A stretch of 43,807 bases of DNA, from assembly GCA_004366205.1 (NCBI GenBank), contig SIRW01000036.1:1-43807 (forward strand), given 5' to 3'. Below the pieces are notes generated by a model. It was not told the origin of the DNA, did not search any database, and saw only the letters and a list, made by a program, of their open reading frames with translations. Of the stretch, positions 32,463 through 39,982 are shown piece by piece. The position numbers and the translations under genes are program-made. Each line of letters begins with the position of its first letter. The stretch's first letter is position 1. Source of the DNA: Actinomycetota bacterium (lineage in GTDB: Bacteria > Actinomycetota > Acidimicrobiia > Acidimicrobiales > CADCSY01).

Positions 32463-32500
32463 GCGCGCCTCTCGTCGACATCGGCCGGCCGGGAGCGTGA
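32459..32500 (+). CDS. 13-codon mini-ORF resembling the kinase N-terminus
   Basis: ATGA overlap with the membrane-protein stop starts a 13-residue frame, MSAPLVDIGRPGA, ending TGA at 32498. The kinase begins MTVLVVDIGTSS five bases later. Aligned over 36 bp (GCGTGACG ... CGTCGACATCGG in both) the two starts share 28 bases. It looks like a decayed partial duplicate of the kinase start, or a coupling leader peptide. Confidence 0.4.
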   Translation: MSAPLVDIGRPGA

Positions 32501-32504
32501 CGGT

Positions 32505-33947
32505 GTGACCGTGCTCGTCGTCGACATCGGCACCAGCAGCGTGCGCGCCGCCGTGGTGCGCGACGACGCCTCGGTCGACCACGCCCACCAGGCGCCGCTG
32601 CTGCCCGCCACCCCCGCCCCCGGCCTGGTCGAGTTCGACCCGGCGGCCATGGCCCGCCTCGCTGTCGAGCTGGCGACGGCGGTGCTCGACGCCGCCGGCC
32701 CGGTCGCGGCGGTGGGCATCGCCAACCAGCGGTCTTCGGCGGTCGTCTGGGACCGGGCCACCGGCGAGCCGGTCGGCCCCGGCCTCGGCTGGCAGGACCT
32801 GCGCACCGTCGGGCGCTGCCTGGAGCTGGGCGGCCAGGGCCTGCGGATCGCCCCGAACGCCTCGGCCACCAAGCTCGAGCACCTCCTCGACGCCGCCGAC
32901 CCGGCACGTGAGCGGGACCTGTGCGCCGGCACCGTCGACAGCTGGATCGCCTGGCACCTGAGCGGCGGCGCCCTGCACGTCACCGACGCCTCGAACGCGG
33001 CGGTCACGGGCCTGCTGCGCGCCGACGCCTCGGGCTGGGCGCCCCACGTGCTCGAGGCGCTGCGCATCCCCGAGTCGGCCCTCCCGGCCGTCGGCGACTC
33101 CACCGGCCTGCTCGGGGAGGCGACGGCGCTGCCCGGGTCGCCGCCGCTCGCCGCGCTCGTCGGCGACCAGCAGGCGTCGCTCGTCGGGCAGGGGTGCGTC
33201 CGGCGGGGCATGGCGAAGGCCACGTTCGGGACCGGCGGCATGCTCGACCTGTGCCTCGGCCCCGAGCGCCCGGCCTTCGAGACGCGCGGCGGGTCGGGTA
33301 CCTTCCCGATCGTGGCGTGGCGAGCAGGAGGGACGACGACCTGGGGGGTCGAGGCCGTGATGCTCTCGGCCGGCACCGCCGTCGAGTGGCTCCGTGACGA
33401 CCTCGGCCTCGTCGCCGACGCCGCCGAGACCCACGACGTCGCCGCCACCTGCGAGGACACCGCAGGCGTGGTGTTCGTGCCCGCCCTGCTCGGGCTGGGC
33501 ACCCCCTACTGGGACCACGGCGCCCGGGGCACCCTGCTCGGGCTCAGCCGGGGCACGGGCCGGGCCGAGGTCGTGCGGGCCGTGCTCGAGGGCGTCGCCC
33601 ACCGGGGCGCCGACCTGCTCGAGGCGGCCGAGGCCGATGCCGGCGTCGAGGTGGGAGCGCTGCGGGTCGACGGCGGGATGAGCGCCAACTCCACCTTCCT
33701 CGCGGCCCTCGCCCGGGCGACGGGCCGGCGCGTGGAGGTCTCGCCCGTCCCCGAGGCCACGACGCTCGGTGCGGGCTTCCTCGCCGGGCTCGCCGTCGGG
33801 ACCTGGGACGGATGGGACGACGTGGCCGACGCGTGGTCGCCGCGCACCGTGGTCGAGCCCGACGGCTCCGCCGACCGCGACCGGTGGCGCGAGGCGTGTG
33901 CGCGGACCCGGGCGTGGATCCCCGAGCTGTCGTCGATCTCGTTCTGA
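32505..33947 (+). CDS. FGGY-family carbohydrate kinase, glycerol-site residues lost
   Basis: A 480-residue sugar/polyol kinase about as long as GlpK. DIGTSSVRAAVVRD (phosphate loop), WQDLRT, GDQQASLVGQG, ATFGTGGMLD and GALRVDGGMSANSTF are conserved. At the substrate site it differs from glycerol kinases: NQRSSAVVWD has Ser77 where the glycerol-binding Glu should be, and APNASATK has Asn118 where Tyr is expected. It is therefore probably not a glycerol kinase, though databases may call it one. Context (glpD, AGPS-like flavoprotein, membrane protein) suggests a glycerol-like or other polyol substrate. GTG start at 32505, four bases after the mini-ORF. Confidence 0.88.
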   Translation: MTVLVVDIGTSSVRAAVVRDDASVDHAHQAPLLPATPAPGLVEFDPAAMARLAVELATAVLDAAGPVAAVGIANQRSSAVVWDRATGEPVGPGLGWQDLRTVGRCLELGGQGLRIAPNASATKLEHLLDAADPARERDLCAGTVDSWIAWHLSGGALHVTDASNAAVTGLLRADASGWAPHVLEALRIPESALPAVGDSTGLLGEATALPGSPPLAALVGDQQASLVGQGCVRRGMAKATFGTGGMLDLCLGPERPAFETRGGSGTFPIVAWRAGGTTTWGVEAVMLSAGTAVEWLRDDLGLVADAAETHDVAATCEDTAGVVFVPALLGLGTPYWDHGARGTLLGLSRGTGRAEVVRAVLEGVAHRGADLLEAAEADAGVEVGALRVDGGMSANSTFLAALARATGRRVEVSPVPEATTLGAGFLAGLAVGTWDGWDDVADAWSPRTVVEPDGSADRDRWREACARTRAWIPELSSISF

Positions 33948-33967
33948 CCGAACCGCCAGGAGGCCCC

Positions 33968-34591
33968 GTGCACCGAACCCCCGACCCCGCCGGCCCGGCC
34001 GGCAGCCGCCTCTCCCGCCGCAGCGCGCTCGCCGCGCTGGGGGCGGGCGCGGCCGGTGTCGCCGCCGGGCCGCTGGCGGGCCTGCCCCTGGCGAGGGCTC
34101 AGGCCGGTGAGCACCCGGACTTCGCCATCGTGGCCTTCCTCGCCCGCATGGAGCGGGCCCTCACGGCCCGCTACGGCGAGGTGCTGGCCCACCCCGACGT
34201 CGACGCCGGGGTGGCCGAGGTGCTGCGCCGGTACGCCGACCACCACACCGAGCACGCGGACGCCCTCGCCGCCCTCGCCGGTGACCTGCCGGCCGGCGAG
34301 CCCGACGCCGGCGCCCTCGCGGCCTTCGCCGGCGTCGTCGACGCCGCCGACCAGCTCGGGGTGCTGGCCGCCGCCCTCGAGGCCGAGGAGGTCGCCGCCG
34401 CCACCCACCTCGCGGCGCTGGGCGAGCTGTGGGGTCACGGCGCCGTGTCGGCCACCGCCGCCATCGCGCCGGTCGAGGCCGCCCACGCCACCGTGCTGGC
34501 CCGGGCGCTCCGTCAGGACATCGAGCGGTGGGCGCCGGCGATCGAGTCCACCGACGCCGCGCTCGGCCTGCCCGCGGGGTCGGACCGATGA
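33968..34591 (+). CDS. Exported ferritin-like domain protein with Tat signal
   Basis: A 207-residue protein. The N-terminus has a twin-arginine signal (SRLSRRSALAALGAGAAG, Arg17-Arg18, ending near ARAQA at about 45). The mature part is four helices with Glu/His-rich faces: ARMERALTARYGEVL, RRYADHHTEHADALAAL, EAEEVAAATHLAALGEL and PVEAAHATVLARAL. These suit a ferritin-like (DUF4439-type) metal site, and folded export by Tat would fit a metalloprotein. The GTG at 33968 lies behind AGGAGG. The gene overlaps the next ferritin-like gene by ATGA and starts 20 bp after the kinase. Confidence 0.78.
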   Translation: MHRTPDPAGPAGSRLSRRSALAALGAGAAGVAAGPLAGLPLARAQAGEHPDFAIVAFLARMERALTARYGEVLAHPDVDAGVAEVLRRYADHHTEHADALAALAGDLPAGEPDAGALAAFAGVVDAADQLGVLAAALEAEEVAAATHLAALGELWGHGAVSATAAIAPVEAAHATVLARALRQDIERWAPAIESTDAALGLPAGSDR

Positions 34592-35235
34592 CCGGCCGCC
34601 GGGACCTGCTGCGGCTCGCCGCCCTCGGCGTGGTCGGCGTCGCCGTGGCCGCCTGCCGCAACGGTGACGACACGCCGGCCGGCGCCGACGAGACCGGCGC
34701 CATCGCCGCCGGCCCGGCCACCACCCGCACCGCGCTCCGAACTGCCACCTCGCTGGAGCGCACCGCCGCCGAGGTGCTCGACGAGCTGATCGCGGGTGGC
34801 TGGATCACCGACGGCGGCGCGGCGCTCACGATCGGGGCCTTCGCCGCCCACCACCGTGAGGCCGCCGACGCCCTCAACGCCGCCACGGTCGAGGCCGGCG
34901 GCTCCCCGGCGCTCTCCGGGAACGCCGTGGTGCGGGAGGCGGCGATCGATCCCGCCCTCGCCCAGGTGCAGGACCAGGACAGCGCCGTGCGGCTCGCCCT
35001 GGCCGTCGAGGAGCTCGTGGCCGCCACCCATCAGCGGCTGGTGGTGCAGGTCGGCGAGCCCGAGCTCCGCCAGGACCTCATGGCCGTGGCCACCGCCGGG
35101 GCCCGCCGGGTGACCGCGCTGCGCGAGGAGCTCAGCGAGACGCTCGTGCCCGGCGCCTTCCGCAGCACCGAGCCCGCCGCCGGCGACGACGCCCTCCTCC
35201 CCGACCCCAGCGCCGCGGACGACGACGAGGACTGA
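34588..35235 (+). CDS. Ferritin-like lipoprotein
   Basis: A 215-residue protein. Signal MTGRRDLLRLAALGVVGVA with twin Arg (4-5) ends in the lipobox AVAAC (Cys23), so it is probably a Tat-exported lipoprotein. Helices SLERTAAEVLDELIAGG, FAAHHREAADALNAA and ALAVEELVAATHQRLVVQV repeat the Glu/His pattern of the preceding protein, making the two tandem paralogues. The C-terminal 25 residues are acidic (SAADDDED). A partner role on the cell surface, perhaps a heterodimeric ferritin-like shell or sensor, is inference. Confidence 0.78.
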   Translation: MTGRRDLLRLAALGVVGVAVAACRNGDDTPAGADETGAIAAGPATTRTALRTATSLERTAAEVLDELIAGGWITDGGAALTIGAFAAHHREAADALNAATVEAGGSPALSGNAVVREAAIDPALAQVQDQDSAVRLALAVEELVAATHQRLVVQVGEPELRQDLMAVATAGARRVTALREELSETLVPGAFRSTEPAAGDDALLPDPSAADDDED

Positions 35236-35257
35236 CGACTGGCGACTGACGACTGAC
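35230..35257. repeat. Four copies of a 7-bp unit at the lipoprotein stop
   Basis: GACTGAC, GACTGGC, GACTGAC, GACTGAC follow one another and include the stop codon of the ferritin-like lipoprotein gene. Slippage at this microsatellite could change the C-terminus. Confidence 0.8.
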
Positions 35258-35287
35258 CGCAGGCGCCCCCTCGGCCCGCCCCCAGCC

Positions 35288-35403
35288 CGCGCTGGTTGCA
35301 CCCTCGCGAAACCTGACGCACCCAGAACCCGGCGGTGGACGTTCTGGTACGCGCTGGTTGCACCCTCGCGAAACCTGACGCACCCAGAACCCGGCGGTGG
35401 ACG
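35288..35403. repeat. Paired 54-bp intergenic direct repeat upstream of rnpB
   Basis: Bases 35288-35341 recur exactly at 35350-35403, separated by eight bases (TTCTGGTA). The first copy's CCAGAAC (35322-35328) can pair with GTTCTGG at 35341-35347, giving a hairpin over the junction. The unit contains the palindrome TCGCGA. It is non-coding in context and may be a REP-like dispersed element. The stretch 35236-35448 has no gene besides this and the 7-bp repeats. Confidence 0.85.
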
Positions 35404-35412
35404 GGGGTGACG

Positions 35413-35441
35413 GTGACGTTCGGGGCGGGACACGGCAGACT
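35413..35441 (+). promoter_or_regulatory. Possible rnpB promoter
   Basis: GTGACG (35413-35418) and CAGACT (35436-35441) are 17 bp apart and end seven bases before the first base of the RNase P P1 stem, the expected spacing to a transcription start. Confidence 0.4.
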
Positions 35442-35448
35442 GGTGGGT

Positions 35449-35851
<403 letters not shown>

Positions 35852-35877
35852 ACCTCACCTGCGAGAACGCCGAGAAT

Positions 35878-35899
35878 GGCCCGGCTATCAGGCCTTTTT
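35878..35899 (+). terminator. Probable terminator of rnpB
   Basis: GGCC (35878) and GGCC (35891) form a short stem directly before TTTTT (35895-35899), a very rare T-run in this sequence, 27 bp after rnpB. A second hairpin, GGGTCC (35910-35915) with GGACCC (35930-35935), follows and may serve the convergent bioY. Confidence 0.55.
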
Positions 35900-35969
35900 C
35901 GTTCACGGTGGGTCCCGGTGCTTCCCGGTGGACCCCAGCATCTCGGGCGTGGCGGAGCCGAGCGACCGG

Positions 35970-36554
35970 TCAGCGGCGGGCGAAGCGCCAGGCCGCGGGG
36001 AACAGGGCGCCGGCGAGGAGCAGCTTGAGGGCGTCGCCGATGACGAAGGGGACGAGACCGAGCTCCATCGCCCGGGTGGCGTCGACCGAGAGCACGTGCG
36101 CCAGCCAGGCGACACCGCAGACGTAGATCACGGCCGTGCCCGCCAGCATCGCCGGGATGGCGGTGAGCAGCGTGCGGTCGTGGCGCCGCTCCGCGAGGGC
36201 GCCGACCAGCGCGGCCGCCAGCACGAACCCGACGAGGTAGCCGCCGGTCGCGCCGGTGGCGACATCCCACCCCCGCTCGCCGCCGGCGTAGAAGGGTAGG
36301 CCGACGGCGCCGAGGACGACGTAGAGCAGCTGGCTGGCGGCTCCGAGGCGCCACCCGAGGGCGGCGCCGGTCAGCAGCACGGCGAACGTCTGGCCCGTGA
36401 CCGGGACCGGTGTGAACGGCAACGCCACCCGCACCTGGGCAGCGGCCGCCGTGAGGAGCGCGAACCCGATCACGAGGCCGACCGTGCGCAACCGGGTGCG
36501 GGGCAGCAGGTCGGCGAGCGTCAGGGGGCTGGCGGCGGGGGCGGCGGCGGTCAT
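35970..36554 (-). CDS. bioY: BioY, substrate-binding component of biotin ECF transporter
   Basis: A 194-residue membrane protein with about six helices. LPFTPVPVTGQTFAVLLTGAALG and VVLGAVGLPFYAGGERG, then GATGGYLVGFVLAA, are the BioY signatures. It captures biotin and works with a shared EcfA/EcfT energising module or alone; no ecf genes are adjacent. ATG at 36554 has CGGAGGATC ahead. Biotin uptake fits the large biotin carboxylase at 4290. TAACCT (minus strand, 36625-36630) is a possible -10 box. No bioR or bioQ operator was recognised in the 153-bp region shared with the divergent reductase gene. Confidence 0.94.
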   Translation of the reverse strand: MTAAAPAASPLTLADLLPRTRLRTVGLVIGFALLTAAAAQVRVALPFTPVPVTGQTFAVLLTGAALGWRLGAASQLLYVVLGAVGLPFYAGGERGWDVATGATGGYLVGFVLAAALVGALAERRHDRTLLTAIPAMLAGTAVIYVCGVAWLAHVLSVDATRAMELGLVPFVIGDALKLLLAGALFPAAWRFARR

Positions 36555-36624
36555 CGATCCTCCGAAGTGGTGGGGGGGGAAGGCGTGTGTGTTCGATGCG
36601 CTCCGACTTCGGGCGCAGGCAGGG

Positions 36625-36630
36625 AGGTTA
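36625..36630 (-). promoter_or_regulatory. Possible -10 box of bioY
   Basis: AGGTTA read on the minus strand is TAACCT, about 70 bases before the bioY ATG, leaving a leader with a ribosome site. No -35 box could be defined. Confidence 0.35.
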
Positions 36631-36694
36631 CGTCCCGGTGCGTCCAAGTTCGGACGCTCGTCGCCACCACCCGGGCGGGTCGGCCCGGAGGTCC

Positions 36695-36700
36695 TAGGGT
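36695..36700 (+). promoter_or_regulatory. -10 box of the ferric-reductase-like gene, leaderless
   Basis: TAGGGT ends seven bases before the GTG at 36708, which supports that start over the GTG at 36699. Confidence 0.5.
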
Positions 36701-36707
36701 GCACGCC

Positions 36708-38126
36708 GTGAGCCGCCACGGTCGACTCCGCCTCGCCGCCCTGGGCTACCTGGGCGTGACCCTCGTGCCCTTGTTCGTGGTGCTGCTGGGGCCGACGCCC
36801 CCCGAGCGGGGCTTCTGGATCGAGTTCGGCGTCGCCCTGGGGTTCATCGGGCTCGCCATGCTGGGCCTGCAGTCCGTCCTCACGGCCCGGTTCCCCCGCA
36901 TCTCCGGTGCGTTCGGCCAGGACGCGCTGCTGCAGTTCCACCGGCAGGCCGGCATCGTCGCCTTCACCTTCGTCCTCGCCCACCCGGTGATCCTCCTCCT
37001 CGCCGACAGCGGCTACTGGGAGTACCTCGACCCCCGAGCCGGCTTCCTACGGGCCGTGTTCCTCTGGATCGTCCTGGTGGCACTGCCCGCCATCATCGTC
37101 ACGTCCCTGTGGCGGGAGCGGCTGCACCTCCCCTACCAGTGGTGGCGCCTCGGGCATGCCGCCCTCGCCGTGCTCATCGTGCTGATCGGTCTGGTCCACA
37201 TCCTCCGGGTCCAGCACTACCTCGAGAGCGGCTGGAAGCAGGCCCTGTGGCTGACGATCGGCGCCGCCTCCATCGGCAGCGTCCTGTACGTGCGGGCGCT
37301 CAAGCCCTTGCGCACCCGGCGCCACCCCTACACGGTGCGGGCCGTCGAACCGCTCGCCGACCGCACCTGGCGGGTGACGGTCGCTCCCGAGACGGGCCCC
37401 GCGCTGCCGTTCGCGCCCGGCCAGTTCGCCTTCGTCACCTTCGCGCAAGATCCTCTGATCTCCCTCGAAGAGCACCCGTTCTCGATCGCGTCCAGCGCTC
37501 GTGAACGTGACGAGTTGGAGTTCGCCATCCGGGAGCTCGGCGACTTCACCAACCGCATCGGCGAGACGCCTACCGGGGCCAGGGCGTTCGTCGACGGCCC
37601 CTACGGGTCGCTCCGGCTGCCCCGCGCCCGGCACGGGGGCCTCGTGCTCGTCGCCGGCGGCATCGGCATCAGCCCGTTCATCTCGATGCTGCGCACCCTG
37701 CGCGACGAGCGCAGCGACCAGCGGGTCATCCTGGTGTACGCCAACCAGCGCGAGGCCGACATCGCATACCGGGACGAGCTGCGCGCCATCGCCGGTGCGA
37801 TCGACCTCACCGTCGTGCACGTCATCGCCGAGCCGGGACCGGACTGGGGAGGCGAGCAGGGCCTCGTCACCAGAGAGCTTCTGGACCGCAACCTGCCTGC
37901 GGATGGGCGCGAGACCTGGCGCTACTTCGTGTGCGGCCCTCCGCCGATGATGGAGGCGGTGGAGCAGGCCTTGGTCGAGCTCGGCGTCCCCGTCAGCTGC
38001 ATCGAATCCGAGCGGTTCGACATCGGCGCCGCCGGCATGATCGGCCGTCGAGCGACGGGGATCCGGCGGATGGTGCTGGGCCTGGGCGCCGTGCTGATCC
38101 TCGCTGCCGCCATGTTCGCCGCCTGA
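36708..38126 (+). CDS. Ferric-reductase/NADPH-oxidase-like transmembrane flavocytochrome
   Basis: A 472-residue protein. The membrane half has six hydrophobic helices with two His pairs, H78/H92 in FHRQAGIVAFTFVLAHP and H150/H164 in LGHAALAVLIVLIGLVH, each 14 apart, the pattern that holds two stacked hemes in ferric reductases and NOX enzymes. The cytoplasmic half has an FAD domain (FAPGQFAFVTF, EHPFSIAS) and an NAD(P)H domain (GGIGISPFISMLRTLRD, YFVCGPPPMMEAVEQAL). An unusual last helix (RRMVLGLGAVLILAAAMFAA) adds a C-terminal anchor. It would carry electrons from NAD(P)H across the membrane to an acceptor such as Fe(III) or oxygen. Divergent from bioY. Confidence 0.9.
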   Translation: MSRHGRLRLAALGYLGVTLVPLFVVLLGPTPPERGFWIEFGVALGFIGLAMLGLQSVLTARFPRISGAFGQDALLQFHRQAGIVAFTFVLAHPVILLLADSGYWEYLDPRAGFLRAVFLWIVLVALPAIIVTSLWRERLHLPYQWWRLGHAALAVLIVLIGLVHILRVQHYLESGWKQALWLTIGAASIGSVLYVRALKPLRTRRHPYTVRAVEPLADRTWRVTVAPETGPALPFAPGQFAFVTFAQDPLISLEEHPFSIASSARERDELEFAIRELGDFTNRIGETPTGARAFVDGPYGSLRLPRARHGGLVLVAGGIGISPFISMLRTLRDERSDQRVILVYANQREADIAYRDELRAIAGAIDLTVVHVIAEPGPDWGGEQGLVTRELLDRNLPADGRETWRYFVCGPPPMMEAVEQALVELGVPVSCIESERFDIGAAGMIGRRATGIRRMVLGLGAVLILAAAMFAA

Positions 38127-38205
38127 GCCGTGCGGCGCCGGCAGGCCGGCGGGGCTGCGCCGAGCAGCCGAGGAGCGTGCGGCGGACGCCACGTGGTCGG
38201 CGACC

Positions 38206-38775
38206 TCAGCCCAGGTGGGCGATCTCGTTGAAGGAGCACAGGACCGGGCCGGTCGGGCCGATCGTGACCCGTGTGATCGAAGCGGTGTCGAGCCGGAGGC
38301 GCCACGCCAGGCGGTCGTCCGTACCGAGCGCCCAGGCGACGGCGGCCTTGATCGGCGACACGTGGCTCACGACCACGACGTCGTGCTCGGCCGCCTCGGC
38401 GACGAGGTCCTCGCACGCAGCCCGCACGCGCCGGCCGAGGGCGGCGAGCGACTCACCGCCGGGCGGCGCCCAGTTGTCGTCGGCGCGCCACGCCCGCCAC
38501 ACCTCGGGGGGTACGTCGGCGACGGGACGCCGGTCGAGCTCGCCGTAGTCGAGCTCGATCCAGCGCTCGTCGACGGTCAGCGGCCCGCCGATCGCCGCGG
38601 CGGTGGCCCGGGCCCGGCCGAGCGGGCTGGTCACGACGCGAGCGGCGTCCCCGATGGCCCGCGCCAGCGCGGCCGCCTGGCGCTCACCCTCGGCGTCGAG
38701 CGGTGGGTCGGCGTGCCCGAGGAGCAGGCCGGCGGCGTTGTCGACGGTCCGCCCGTGGCGGACGAGGATCAGCAT
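38206..38775 (-). CDS. Histidine phosphatase family protein
   Basis: A 189-residue phosphatase of the phosphoglycerate-mutase-like superfamily. LILVRHGRTVDNAAGLLLG holds the phospho-accepting His of the RHG motif; VTSPLGRARATAAAIG, ELDYGELDRRP and VVVSHVSPIKAAVAWALG supply the other active-site Arg, Glu and His. The substrate is not clear. The ATG at 38775 shares a base with the previous stop (TGATG). Last gene of the ponA operon. Confidence 0.9.
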   Translation of the reverse strand: MLILVRHGRTVDNAAGLLLGHADPPLDAEGERQAAALARAIGDAARVVTSPLGRARATAAAIGGPLTVDERWIELDYGELDRRPVADVPPEVWRAWRADDNWAPPGGESLAALGRRVRAACEDLVAEAAEHDVVVVSHVSPIKAAVAWALGTDDRLAWRLRLDTASITRVTIGPTGPVLCSFNEIAHLG

Positions 38776-39260
38776 CAGACCACCACGTCGCGCGCCAGGC
38801 GCCCGGTGCGGACGAACAGTCGACGCCGCTCGGGGTCGCCGAGCCCGAAGCGCTGCCACCACCACACGAGCGCGGCGGCCCCCGCCAGCTCCAAGGGAAG
38901 GTTCCACAACCCCCGCTCCACCGAGGGCAGGTGGCCGTCGCCGAAGTCGAGCCCCATCACCGGCCACCAGAACACCTCGGCCCGGGCCCACACGCCGTCG
39001 AGGACGAGGTGGAGGAACCCGCCGATCGGCAGGGCGAGCAGCCGCCGGCGCAGCAGCCGCCGGCGAATCGTGCCGAGCATGACGAGCACCAGCACAGCGC
39101 TCGCGCCGGTGAGGGTGTGGGCGATCCGCGGCCCGCCGAACCAGACGTCGACGGCATCAGGCAGCAGGGCGCCCGCGACGATCAGGCGGTGATCGATGGC
39201 GGGGTCCCGGAACACCAGCCACACGATGACGAGCGAGGCGCCCGCGAACCACAGGAGCAT
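38775..39260 (-). CDS. Membrane-bound metal-dependent hydrolase-like (YdjM/DUF457 type)
   Basis: A 161-residue protein with about four hydrophobic helices. IDHRLIVAGALLPDAVDVW carries His and Asp residues, IAHTLTGASAVLVLVM the second His, and PIGGFLHLVLDGVWA a third His/Asp pair, the pattern of YdjM/DUF457 proteins. Those are called metal-dependent hydrolases, but activity has rarely been shown. Start ATG at 39260, sharing one base with the zinc-ribbon stop. Function uncertain. Confidence 0.72.
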   Translation of the reverse strand: MLLWFAGASLVIVWLVFRDPAIDHRLIVAGALLPDAVDVWFGGPRIAHTLTGASAVLVLVMLGTIRRRLLRRRLLALPIGGFLHLVLDGVWARAEVFWWPVMGLDFGDGHLPSVERGLWNLPLELAGAAALVWWWQRFGLGDPERRRLFVRTGRLARDVVV

Positions 39261-39982
39261 CAGCGCACCAGGATCCGGCCGCACTCCTCGTGGGTCACCA
39301 CCGCGCCGGCGTCCTGCCGGCGGATCTGGTCGAGCTCGGTGGCGGGCAGCGTCAGGTGGCAGCCCAGGCACCGGCTGCCCTCGAGCCGGGCGACGGCCAC
39401 ACCGTCGAGGCGGGTCCGGAGACGGTCGTAGGTGGCGAGCAGGTCGGCGGGAACCTCCGCGGCCACACCAGCACGCTCGACCTCGACGCCGGCGAGCTCG
39501 GCGTCGACCTCGGCCTCGGCCGCGGTCAGCGCCCGGCGCTGCTCCTCGACCTCGGAGGTCAGCCGCTCCCGGTCGGCGCCCATGCGGGCGAGCTGGTCGC
39601 CGACGGGCTCGGCCAGCTCCATCACCTCGATGAGCTCGTCCTCGAGGCTCGACTGGCGGCGCCGGAGCGACTCGACCTCGGCCTGCATGTCCTGGAGCTC
39701 GCGCGGGGCGGTGACCGTGCCGCCGTAGAGCTTGCGGTCGACCTCGGCGGCCTTGGCCTCGACCGACGCCACCTCGTCCTCGAGTCGCCGCTGCGAGCGC
39801 AGCAGGTCGTCGTGGCGGCTCTGCACGCCCGCCATCTCGGCGTCGAGCCGGTCGACCGCCGCCTGGGCAGCGGCGAGGGCGTCCCGTTCCGGGAGGGTGG
39901 CGTGCCGGTGCCGCAGCTGGTCGATGCGGGTGTCGAGCTCCTGCAGGGCGAGCAGGCGCTCGAGGGCCTCAGGTGTCGCCAT
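39260..39982 (-). CDS. Coiled-coil protein with C-terminal zinc ribbon (zf-RING_7 type)
   Basis: A 240-residue protein. Residues 1-190 form a long antiparallel coiled coil (LERLLALQELDTRIDQLRHR, LYGGTVTAPRELQDMQAEVE, with the conserved LYGG turn and ELQ). The end is the zinc ribbon CLGCHLTLPATELDQIRR ... HEECGRILVR. The second knuckle has His in place of the first Cys (HEEC rather than CEXC), so the site is CCHC-like. Homologues in actinobacteria and other bacteria (CT398-like) have no settled function; ties to flagella, secretion or RNase H have been proposed. It overlaps ponA by 14 bp. Confidence 0.87.
   Translation of the reverse strand: MATPEALERLLALQELDTRIDQLRHRHATLPERDALAAAQAAVDRLDAEMAGVQSRHDDLLRSQRRLEDEVASVEAKAAEVDRKLYGGTVTAPRELQDMQAEVESLRRRQSSLEDELIEVMELAEPVGDQLARMGADRERLTSEVEEQRRALTAAEAEVDAELAGVEVERAGVAAEVPADLLATYDRLRTRLDGVAVARLEGSRCLGCHLTLPATELDQIRRQDAGAVVTHEECGRILVR

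Noticed and set aside
36555-36707. Biotin-responsive operator between bioY and the reductase gene
   Set aside because: No BioR, BioQ or BirA-like palindrome could be recognised.
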